64,000 nucleotides of DNA from Tuctoria greenei (lineage: Eukaryota > Streptophyta > Magnoliopsida > Poales > Poaceae), in NCBI GenBank assembly GCA_036927565.1, contig JAYESD010000007.1, forward strand, positions 6,655,644-6,719,643, in the 5' to 3' direction. Both the position numbers and the translations under genes were made by a program. Shown in pieces: positions 54,983 to 64,000 of this stretch. Below the pieces are notes generated by a model. That model was not told the DNA's origin. It worked only from the letters and a program-made list of their open reading frames with translations, and searched no databases. Each line of letters begins with the position of its first letter. Position 1 is the stretch's first letter.

Positions 54983-55520
54983 GTGGCCCCCGGGCCCACC
55001 TATGGGAGAAATCCTTTGGGTTAAGTTATTCTACCAGAGGTGGGGCCATCTTCGATTCTCGCGCTGCAGCTTCAAAGGTCTTTTGATGTACCATAGGGGT
55101 GATGGTTCGCTATTAAACCATCGCCGCATGGCTTCTTTTGAATGCGGCAGGTGAGATCCTCCTGTGCGGATCTCACACAATTGAAAGTCGCTGGTTCCCA
55201 ATGCAAAAACCGTATCGGTTCCGCACGCCTTGTCAGGCCGCCGCCCTCGGGCTTCCCACGTACCATCATGAAAATGGTTTACCTGGCGTAATAACTTCGG
55301 CCTTTCTACCGGAGTGGACCCGGGTCCATTCGACATTCACAGGTTAGATTTTTGAAGATGTGATTTCGATCAAATTGTTGTTTTCATCCAAGCGTTGCGG
55401 AGGCTTACATAAGAAGGAAAGCCAGCACGGTTTGAGGACTCTTTACGCTTTCAATCGAACTTGCGCTCAGAGCCTTCCAACCTTCGCATAGCCTTCCAAC
55501 TTTCGCTCCAATTTGTCGCG
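54983..55520 (+). other. Leader of the antisense gene in element E
   Basis: No coding potential is seen. Inverted words GAGATCCTCCTGTGCGGATCTC (55152-55173) form a short stem. The region probably holds the antisense promoter, inferred from position. Confidence 0.45.
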
Positions 55521-56918
55521 ATGGAGTTCGGTCTTCCCCGCAGCAAGATCAAGACCGATGAAGAGATGTTGAGTGTCCAGACCTACATGGGGTGTTCTAG
55601 CGACTCTTGCAACAAGGACATCTGCTTCGGCAAGCTCCCCTTCAAGAAGGAGCGCACCAGAGAGATGGTGTACTTCTCTACGTACACCATGGTGTGTCTG
55701 ATCCCACATTTTTCAAGCTTTCTCCTGATGCTGCTGGCTTTCTACAGCCTCTGGCTTTATCATGTCGGCCCCCACTCCCTCTTGCTGGTGGCGACCTTCG
55801 TCCACTTCTGCGAGATGTGGGTGGGCGTGCCTCCTTGCATTGAGCTATTCCGGACCTTCTTCACGGTGCACACCACCAAGAAGGGGACGGAGTTAATAGT
55901 ATTCTACTACTTTGTGAAGCGGAAGAATTGCCCATTCAAGTACATGAAGACCTTCTGCTCCGGCAAGTGGGATGATTGGAAGAAGTATTTGGTGATCATC
56001 ATAGTGGAGGAGCATGAGAGGCTAGAGCTGCCCAAGGGCCTTCCCAATGTCGACACCGACGCCTGCAATGTAGTTCTGGGGCTGTCGGAACCATACAAGC
56101 CCATCCTGGAAAGGATCCAAGAATGCGTAGAGGGAGGAGTGACCCCCCAAATGGTCTTCGGCAATTTCTTGGTGAACAGGTGGGCTCCGCTGAAGACTAG
56201 GGTGTGGCCTTCATGAGCTTTCAATAGTGAAATGGATCATAACCGAATTGAAGTCGGTTTGAACACCAACTTGGATGGTGAAGCTTTGAAGATTCATCAC
56301 AAGAAATTCCAAAATGGTGGTATCTCCCACGATGCCCTAGCTCCACCGGCTGCCTTCCTGCCTCTGAACATGGTTCCAGAGGTTAGCAGGGAGCTCCGGA
56401 GGAGGATGCCAGTGTTGGACAACCTAGGCGTGGTGGAGAGACGTAGTACCTCCTGGGTCGCAATCCCCAGAGCTTTAGAGAGGGTGGCCCCCACTGATGC
56501 AAGCCAAAAGGTTGATGATGCTAGCAAGGGAAAGGGCAAAGGCAAGGATCCCGCCGAATCTTCCACCCGGAAGAGGAAGTTGAGGCATGCTGATGGGAGC
56601 TCCATCAAGTCGCCTCCGCCTTCAACAGCCCCTACTCCCCGACGAAGCAGATCTTCAGCGGCCACGCCTCCTTTGATGCCAGCGTCCTCGAGGGGTGTAG
56701 GCTCTGGTAAATCGACTCCAACTCTGGCGCCAACTGTAGGCTTCGTGTCCGGAGGTCCTTCCCAGTTGAGGGAGGTCTTGGCTGAGAAGACTCCAGCTCC
56801 TGCGGCTAGCTCCCTGCCGAGGTCCGAGGTTTTTTCCTCACTGGATTTTGTGGGCCCTGATTCTAAGCCTCAGAAGAAGAAATTCCGCGGTGACTCAGGC
56901 GGTAGCATTCTTAGTTAA
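55521..56918 (+). pseudogene. Antisense gene exon 1: Transposase_28-like (putative gypsy type) domain
   Basis: The start MEFGLPRSKIKTDEEML leads into the domain I recognise as the plant 'putative gypsy type transposon' family (Transposase_28): FSSFLLMLLAFYSLWLYHVGP, then FVHFCEMWVGVPPCIELFRTFF and later GKWDDWKKYL. TGA at 56214-56216 (a Trp or Arg codon is likely there) interrupts; the same frame continues (EMDHNRIEVGLNTNLDGEAL) into a basic Ser/Pro-rich region with KGKGKGKDPAES and TRKRKLRH, possibly a nuclear signal, and stops at 56916. An intron probably begins near the end and closes at TTTGTTTCCAG (56981-56991). The domain name notwithstanding, no catalytic role is established. Confidence 0.75.
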
Positions 56919-56989
56919 GCGTTGTCATCTCACCCTGGGGTGCCAATCTTGTCTTTAACATGTCTTTAATTTTCCCGATCTTTTGTTTC

Positions 56990-58558
56990 CAGGGTGAATG
57001 TGGCCTAGAGGGGGGTGAATAGGCCTTTTTGAAATTTGTCGGAACCTGCAACATTTAATCACCAGATCAAAACTTGAGATATCGGACTAGTCCGGTAAAG
57101 TGCGGACTAGTCTAGTTTGTACCGACTAGGTTGATTATGTTTGATCGATTAATTTGATTCTACTATGTATGCACCGGAAATATACAGTTAATTTAAATGT
57201 TGCAAGATGATGTACTAGGATATATCACAATTCAATCTTATACTTAATGATTCAATGTAAAGTAAGCAATATTTATTCAAACCCTAGATTGTTGTGATGA
57301 ATAAGAACGATGAACACAAAACAAGAACACAAGTGATTTATCCCATGGTTCGGCTCCCACAGAGGCAACCTACATCCATGTTGAGGAGTCCACAAAAGGA
57401 CCGGGTCTTCTGCAACCCTTCCCTCGTCGGATGGCCACGAAGGCCAATCCTCTTCCACTTATCACAAAGGGGTGAATGACCGAATTCAAGGGGCCTTCTC
57501 ACACGTTGAGGGCTCCCCTAGATTACAACAAGAAACACCACCAAGAACACACTCAAAACATTACAATGAAAATCACATGAGTGTGTTAGAGAATCAAACC
57601 AAGAGCTCAATGAGTGTTAAATGTGTCTCTCCAATGATCTACAGTGTATCCTCAAAGGATTGATCTTTGTTGCACTTAATTTCGTGGGGAGATGTGTTTT
57701 TGAGGCTCTTGGGAGGTGTGACGGCGCTAGGGTTCGAGAGAGATTCAAGTTGGGCCGTGCAGCTCTATTTATATGGGGTTTTCAAAAGTGAACGTTAGGG
57801 TTTAGAAAGATCGAACTAGTCCGTGGTGGACACCGGACTAGTCCGTTGTGCTGTGTGTAGCAAACCCTAAGTGTCCCGAAATATCGGACTAGACCGGCTA
57901 GGAGCGGACTTGTCCGATTTCGCTTCTGGAAATCTTCCGACTAGTCCAATGGACATCGGACTTGTCCGGACAGTGAAACCCTTAAGTGGTTATGAGGAAA
58001 AGTCCGCACTTGGAGTACTTGTCCGATTTAGGTCAGAGAGTTTTTTGGACTAGTCTGTGCTAATATCGGAATTGTCCGATTGACATTAGAAAGATATCGA
58101 ACTAGTCCGGTGTGTGATCGGACTTGTCCGATTTTGTGTGACTTGTGAAGTGTTTTTAGGACTAGTCCGCACTGGAGAGGAATAGTCCGATTCTAGTCAG
58201 AGAGATATCGGACTAGTCCGATGGATATCGGACTTGTCCGATCTTGTGCAGAAGGGATATCGGACAAGTCCAGTGTCACTCGAACTAGTCTGGTCCTGTA
58301 TAAATTAGTGCAATGTGTGTTTTTAATTGTGATTTAGCTCTTGGGGTGTGTTTCCTTAACACACTCCATACACAATAATCTACTATTCTTCTTCCTTGAG
58401 CTCATTTCCACTTTGCTCCTCATTCTCCCTTCTTTTTGGCACTTTGCTTATTTTGCTATTAAAACGTGTGCTCATCTCAACAAAGAGGTTACGATCTCAT
58501 TTGCTTGTCATAAATCATCCAAAACCCACAAGGGATTCCTAGATGCACTTTCACAGGG
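56990..58558 (-). mobile_element. Solo LTR of a second Sirevirus lineage, 1559 bp
   Basis: The LTR is 56995-58553, reverse orientation, from TGAATGTGGCC to TGCACTTTCA, flanked by CAGGG on both sides (56990-56994, 58554-58558). Read on the minus strand it begins TGAAAGTGCATCTAGG and ends with the CCTATTCACCCCCC-type run, as in Sirevirus LTRs including element G. A TATA box (TATAAATA, minus) lies at 57766-57773. About 18 copies or half-copies of the palindrome TCGGACTAGTCCGA / TCGGACTTGTCCGA fill 57070-58290. No internal region remains, so it arose by LTR-LTR recombination. Confidence 0.88.
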
Positions 58559-60358
58559 TGTCAAGAAAGAAGTCTGAGGCTTCGGCACCTGCTGCAGCGA
58601 CTGAGGCTGAGCGTGCGGAAGCTCCGGCTTCAACCCCTGTGCCTCCCCAAGTGACAGCAGAGGACACGGCAGCTCTAGCGCCAACTGTCGTGGACTTGGA
58701 TCCAGAGGAGATGCCAGAAACACCCGTGGCAGCGTCGGACCACGGGGGATAAGTTGATGAAGATGCGTCAGCGGCCGCAGCACCAGCGGCTAAAGCTCCG
58801 GTGCAAAAGACAGGGATGGCGGAAGCTCTGATGTTTGAGCAGGAGGTAACCAAAGCTCCGGTGTCTGTGCTGGAAGTTGTTGAAGATCCGGCGATCGAGT
58901 CGGAGGTGCCCGAAGTTCTCGTCTCTGTGCTGGAGATTGTTGAAGCTCTGGCACCTGAGCCGAACGTAGTAGAAGTACCAGCGCCTAAGCTGGTGGTGGT
59001 GGGGGCTCTGGACAAAGCTCTAACGTCCGCCCCGGAGGTGATTACTCTGGAGGCGACCATGTTCGAGTCGGAGCACCCAGAGGAGTCGGCGGTGATCCCT
59101 CCACCTGTAGAGCCGTCGGTTGAAGATCCGGCGGAGGGACCTTTGGCGTCAGCCCCGGAGGTTGAAGTTCCTATGGTGGGACCCTCTTCGGTGTCGATAG
59201 AAGCTAAAGAGCTTCCGGGGGCAGCCCTAGTGCCGCAGAACCGTAAGGGGATCACGTTTGTGGCGTGGGACCCAATTTTTGTGCTTGAACACCCTTTGGA
59301 GCCAGCGGAGGTGACCTCGGTAGGCCCGGTGCCTATTCCTTTGGCGCTGTCTATCGAAAATGCCTGCTCAAGTCTCTGTCAAGTCCAGCTCGCCTTCAAC
59401 CACGACATCAAGGTCCTCGAAGAAGAGTGCCATACCTTATGACGTTAGCGCAATAGACTTCAATTCGAGACCAAGCTGGCACAGACAAGGCTTGCCAACC
59501 ATCAGGAGTGGGTCAAGAAGGAGAAGGTCTGGATGGAATAATTGGTCCAGTTGCTGGAGGAGAGGGAGGCCTCCATCAGTGCTCTCGATGCAAAGAGTCG
59601 AGAGATTCTCGAGCATGCCAGGAAAAGCAGTGAGGCTGCTGATGATCGTCACGACAACCTCAACACAATGAATGAAATTATCCTGAAGCGTCAAGCGGAC
59701 CTCGATGAGAGGGAAGAGAAACTTCTGGAGATGCAGGAGGATATTTTGAAGAGAGAATGGGAACTTGCCCACAAACTGACTTTGGGAGAGCAAAACTTGG
59801 CAGACTGCACCAAGAAATTTGATCAGCAGTGCAAGCAGGAGGAGGAGAAGCACTGGAAGATGGGGCAGGAGCTCTCCAAAAGAGAAGCTGATGTTGCCAC
59901 CAGAGAGGGAAAGGTGAGGTCGAGCGCATCACCCGGGAGAGTTTGGAGCTTGCGGCCGCTAGAAGGTCACTGGAGGAGCTGAGGAATGTCAGGGCGACTA
60001 AGTCCCAGTAGGTCTAGGACATCTTGGGGCATGCCAACAGAGCTTTGGTGATGCTTGGATTCAGTCCGGTACGCCCGGAGAATCCAGCACCGGAGCTGGA
60101 CCAGACACTGGTGGCACTTAGCTCTACTGGCAGCAAACTCGACGCGATGGGTGACGTCATCGCTGACCAGCTGGAGATAGAGGGGAATCTCTAGCCAAGA
60201 ACGTCGATGAATAAGTTCTGGTGTGTTATAAGAGTCAAGACCCCCAACTTTCTATAGATCCGGTCTTTGAAGGAACCACTGTCAAAGAGGAGGATGCCGC
60301 CAGGGCCAGCGTCCAGGAAGCTGCCGAGAAGGTTGCCTCATGTTTCCACAGGACATAG
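58559..60358 (+). pseudogene. Antisense gene exon 2: Val/Glu/Pro-rich region, coiled coil, C-terminal domain
   Basis: After the presumed 3' splice site the frame reads VSRKKSEASAPAAATEAERA and a long repetitive acidic region (about 280 residues) with words like EVPVSVLEIVE and EVVEDPAIESEVPEV. The coiled coil (59540-59920) follows, with LLEEREASISALDAKSREIL. In-frame stops occur at 58750, 59440 (TGA), 59446 (TAG) and 59539 (TAA). Copy F has CGG and TGG at the positions of the two near 59440, showing they are C-to-T or G-to-A losses. After 59920 the sequence continues as fragments to the C-terminal ARASVQEAAEKVASCFHRT and TAG at 60356-60358. Confidence 0.7.
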
Positions 60359-61149
60359 AGCCTCCAGTAGATAGGACCTTTTTCTGTTGCCTTTCACTGT
60401 AATCCTGATTTTGTAATCCAGTCCCTTGGATGAATAAAATCCAGTCTTCTAAATGAATGAATTCCATTTTGTGTTTGTCTTCAATACATTGTCATTTATC
60501 TTATTGGCACCTTGGTAAATGTACACAATTTGATTGTGAACATGTACCAAAAGGTTTTTACAATGTGTTGACGACTTGCAAGCCTTGAACTTGTAGACAG
60601 AAGGCTTAGCGTTTAGGTCCAAAGTTTACTTTCGACATCTTCATGGATCCTTTGTGACATCAATGGCAGGCCCCATGGGAGGTGTTAGAGCATGATAGGT
60701 CCAATAGCGCCCACTGTCAACACATGAAACATCAACGGCGGGCCCCCTGGGGTTGTCCGAGCTTGATAGATCCCATGACGCCCACTATCAACGCGTATAA
60801 CGTCGACGGCGGGCCCTCTGGGGTTGTTGGAGCTTGGTACCTTCGACGGTGCCCATTGTCAACGCCTAGAAACGTTTAAGGCGGGCCCCCTGGGATTGTC
60901 GGGGCTTCCCGGATTCGACAATATCCACCATCAATTGTAGAATACGTCGACGGCGAATCACCTCGGGGTGATTTCTTCACCATCTTCGCTTGAATCGTCA
61001 TTATGCTTTATGTCGTCGCCGGGCCCCCATGGGAGTTTTCAGAGCTTGATAGCTCCGAGGATGCCCACTTTCAACATTAGAAACGTCGACGGCGGGCCCC
61101 CATGGGGGATGTCGGACCTTATAGCTCCGGCATCGTCCACCATCGTCAT
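60359..61149 (+). repeat. 72-bp GGGCCC-rich tandem repeat after the antisense gene (E copy)
   Basis: It matches 53343-54138 throughout, unit for unit, including an atypical unit that reads CTCGGGGTGATTTCTTCACC (60964-60983). Confidence 0.8.
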
Positions 61150-61873
61150 GAGTTGTCATTTTTCCTGCGCATCAAAGACAAGAAAAACCATAAAATTCGT
61201 CCCCTCGTCTATAAATCATTAGTGGCTTACTGTTCTTATTTGAATTTTAGATCCAAAGGATCTCAATATGGTACAAGTACATTGCTGCAATCTCCTAGTA
61301 TCCGAATGCCTTCTAGACCCGCCCTACTGAGGCCTGTCGAAATGTAGGTAAAGCGGCGTACTTAGGGTGCTTGACTAGGCTAAGTCGATAGCGCACTCCG
61401 AACCTAACAATGGCTTTGGCATTCAGGCGAGTAGACCATCTAGCAATGCTAAGATCCAAATAAATTGACAATGTAACTTGTAGAACATATGAAAAACTTT
61501 GGGCTAAAGATCAAAAAGAATTACACAACTTCGTTATAGACAAGAAGGTAAAGATAATAAAAGACAACGAGCCTGTAGAAAATTAATGCATGTGGAATCT
61601 GCTTTTGCACGACAATTTCTTTTATTATAGTTCCGGATTACAGGGGAGACAAGGACACACTTAGGGTACGGAACCATGCTCAGTGTGCTATACATCTTGT
61701 TCTAATCTAGGGTAGGTAAGCCACACTTTCGATACAGGGACTGAGTTAAATGTTGCTTGAACTGCCCGAACCCTCCCAGAGGGGTCCAAATGTTCTCCGA
61801 GAGGACCTACCTGACTCTGTGTATAGACTCTATAACTTACATTGTGTGTAATTACAGACTCACCTTTGTGAAA
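61150..61873. other. Spacer between antisense gene tail and pol in element E
   Basis: AT-rich, no domain. A remnant of the CCCTCCCAGAGGGGTCC palindrome lies at 61768-61784. Confidence 0.5.
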
Positions 61874-62965
61874 CTAAGCATAAAACTTATGGAGGTGCTC
61901 GATGTTCCAAGGATTGGGAAGCGGAGTCCCATCCTCAGTTGCCAAGCGAACACATTTAGGACGGAATACTTTGATCACTCAGAAGGAACCTTCCCAGCTG
62001 GGGGAAAGTTTGTTCATCCCTTCACGAGTTAGTATTCTCCGTAGCACTAGATCGCCTTCCTCGAGCTGTCGGTTGCGCACATGCCTTTGATGATAGCGCC
62101 TGAGCGCTTGGCGATATCGTGCATTCGAACAGCTGCTTGGCACCTTCCCTTGTCGACGAGCTCAAGGTATTCGCGTTGGAGCTGGTCCTGTGAGGCTTCA
62201 TCGAAGGTCTGTACCTGGAGCGACCCCATGGTGATATCCAGAGGAAGGAACACTTCAGCTCCATACACCAGGAAGAAGGGGGTCTCTCTAGTTGACCGGG
62301 TAGGTGTTGCCCTGCTCGCCCACAGTGGGGACGGAGGCTCCTCAATCCAGTTTGCTCCGTGTTTCTTCAGGTGCTCATATGTGCACGTCTTGAGTCCTTT
62401 TAATATTTTTGAATTTGCTCTCTCAGCTTGGGCATTACTTGCTGGGTGAGCTACTGAAGCGTAGCTGACATGAATGTTGAGGTCTTCACAATACTCTTGG
62501 AATGTTGCACTTGTGAATTGGGTTGTCAGTGATGACTCTGTTTGGAACTCCAAATATGCAGACTATGGACTTCAAGAACATGATAGAAGACTGTTTGTTG
62601 ATTCTCACAACTGGAGTAGCTTCTGACCACTTGGTGAACCTGTCGATGGCAACATACATGAACCTATAACCTCTGACAGCTTTTGGGAAAGGTCCCAAAA
62701 TGTCCATCCCCCACACAGTGAATGGCCATGTAGGAGGTATCATTTGCAGTGACTGGGCTAGAGTGTGAATTTGTTTTGTGTGGAACTGACACGCTTCATA
62801 CTTTTTCACCAGCTCAACTGCATCCTGGAAGGTTGTAGGGCAATAGAAACCGTGTCGAAAGGCTTTACCGACCAGCATGCCGGAAGATGCGTGGTTCCCA
62901 CACTCGCCTCCATAGATCTCTGCAAGGAGCTCGCGGCCTTCTTCACTTGCGATGCACCGCATTAG
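61874..62965 (-). pseudogene. pol: Gypsy integrase (element E), frameshift in the core
   Basis: From the right: the zinc region H-H-C-C (GGECGNHASSGMLV ... KKYEACQFHTKQ), then the core with Asp in WGMDILGPFP, Asp in VITDN, a frameshift near 62525 right after it, and Glu in HPASNAQAERANSKILKGL. The C-terminal segment (GDLVLRRILTREGMNKLSP, with one TGA, then PKCVRLATEDGTPLPNPWNI) ends at TAG 61874-61876, which is the end of pol. Integrase would join the DNA copy to the genome. Confidence 0.88.
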
Positions 62966-63414
62966 GACGCCGTTGGCATCGTGTCGGTAGAGACCCCTTC
63001 TACTAGGATGTATCTTTTAGCCAATCTGATGATCTAGTCATTGGATGCACTGTTTTCAAGAAGGACATTGTCTTTCAGGTAGCTCCGAATCTTGGAGATC
63101 CATGCATTAGAGCTAACTTGAGCTGCTAAGTCTTGCGTGCTGGGTTGCTCGGAGCTTCCTGTAGCACCTATGACCCTTGGTGGACGCCGTGGTAACAGGG
63201 CCACTAGGACTGCCAGCTTCGAGGTGCTGGTCTTGCCCCCTTCGCTTAGTTCGACAGGTTGAGCGGTTGGTCTTGACAATCTCTGGACAAAAACTCCGTC
63301 GGGAGTCGGAGCTCTGGTTGAAGCATTTGTCGAGAGTTCGTCAGATTCAGCGTTGTTGAGACGCTGGACATGGCAGAGGTCTAGGACGTGGAAGTCTTTC
63401 TAGAGCTTTTGGAC
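62966..63414 (-). pseudogene. RNase H-integrase connection (element E)
   Basis: The frame (SRPTAQPVELSEGGKTSTSK, 63034-63279) resembles the spacer found between these domains in gypsy pol, interrupted by stops at both ends. No catalytic motif is here. Confidence 0.6.
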
Positions 63415-64000
63415 TTAAAGGAGATAAGCGGCGAGTTGAGGGTTGTTGTAGCTACATTCACCTTTGACTTTCTTGATAATGAGCTGCGAATCTCCCTTCA
63501 CCAGCATTTGCTTGACGCCGTATGAAAGCGCCACCTTGAGCCTGTAAATGAGAGCTTCATACTCCGCCATGTTGTTGGTCGCCTTGAAATCATGGTGCAC
63601 CATGTATTTGACCTTCTCCCCAGTCGGAGCAAGGAGAAGTATTCCAGCTCTTGACCCCTGCTTCTGCATGGAGCCGTCGAAGTAGAGAGTCCAGTGAGGC
63701 TCGGTGAAGACTGGGACCTTAGATTCTAACTTCTACTCACTAGGGCTCCCAGGATTTGATGGAGAAGGTGTCCACTCTTCCACAAAATCAGCCAAGGCTT
63801 GACACTTGATAGCTTGTCACGGCAGGAATTCGAGATAAAATTCTGCCAGCTCCGCTGCCCACTTGGCGATGTTCCCAGCAGAGTTGGGGTTGTGCAGTAT
63901 GGCAGGCAGTGGATAGGAGGTTACCACTGATGTCTTGTGGGCTTGGAAGTAGTGGCGAAGCTTTCTTGAGGCAATGAGAACTGCGTAAAGCAGCTTATGC
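63415..64000 (-). pseudogene. pol: Gypsy RNase H (element E), runs off the right edge
   Basis: NNMAEYEALIYRLKVALSYG and VKGDSQLIIKKVKGE are the RNase H Glu and Asp motifs. To the right, the minus strand codes HYFQAHKTSVVTSYPLP and EIAKWAAELAEF-type sequence, the start of the domain. A stop near 63411 and others break the frame. RNase H would remove RNA from the hybrid during reverse transcription. Confidence 0.85.

Larger units (their letters stand above)
54146..64000 (-). mobile_element. Element E: minus-strand gypsy element, 5' part right of window
   Basis: From left to right it has the 3' LTR (54146-54982), a C-rich complement of the polypurine tract, a long antisense gene on the plus strand (55521-60358), its tandem-repeat tail, then integrase and RNase H on the minus strand running off the right edge. 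An extra ORF between integrase and the 3' LTR, in antisense, is known from Grande-type gypsy elements of grasses; assignment to that group is inference. Confidence 0.85.

Overview
This is a nuclear segment of a grass genome, probably a panicoid such as a sorghum, maize or millet relative; that placement is inferred. The evidence is densely nested LTR retrotransposons of types common in grasses (Sirevirus copia; gypsy elements with a long antisense gene), a CACTA transposon, Stowaway-like MITEs ending in CTCCCTCC, many (TA)n/(CA)n runs, and remnants of plant-type F-box and WRN-exonuclease-like genes. I found no rRNA, tRNA or CRISPR array. Almost every reading frame carries stops or frameshifts; the main exception is one small unknown gene at 14.2-14.9 kb.

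Layout. 1-4.7 kb: element A, a minus-strand gypsy element (5' LTR, PBS, gag-protease, RT, start of RNase H) inserted in the 5' LTR of element B. 4.7-11.6 kb: element B, a plus-strand LTR element with no recognisable coding domains, whose LTR ends contain a captured copy of its own primer-binding site. 11.6-28.0 kb: the only gene-bearing, low-transposon part. It holds three related copies of an unrecognised gene spaced about 4 kb apart (14.2, 18.2, 22.3 kb; the first intact, the other two broken), a broken WRN-like exonuclease (20.2 kb), a broken F-box-type gene (24.4 kb), and many short inverted-repeat elements. 28.0-40.3 kb: element G, a complete Sirevirus with 1364-bp LTRs and a perfect 5-bp target duplication (CCAGA), carrying gag, pol and an envelope-like ORF, all broken. 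40.9-42.6 kb: three tandem units of about 605 bp that share sequence with the upstream regions of the three-copy gene family. 43.2-47.4 kb: a CACTA element (TNP2-type transposase, subterminal repeat array, right terminus). 47.4-64 kb: stacked minus-strand gypsy elements C, F and E, each with an antisense gene on the plus strand. In E this gene starts with a Transposase_28-like domain and ends in a coiled coil, and a Sirevirus solo LTR splits it.

How the parts relate. The retroelements are parasites and no host pathway is visible. The points most worth follow-up are: (1) the three-copy gene family with its common TATA region and upstream repeat, which also occurs as a tandem array at 41-42.6 kb; (2) the antisense gene kept in three gypsy copies; (3) the palindrome clusters of the two Sirevirus lineages; (4) the excess of stop codons explained by C-to-T changes, the pattern expected from deamination of methylated DNA. 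Comparisons were done by eye; no database search was possible.
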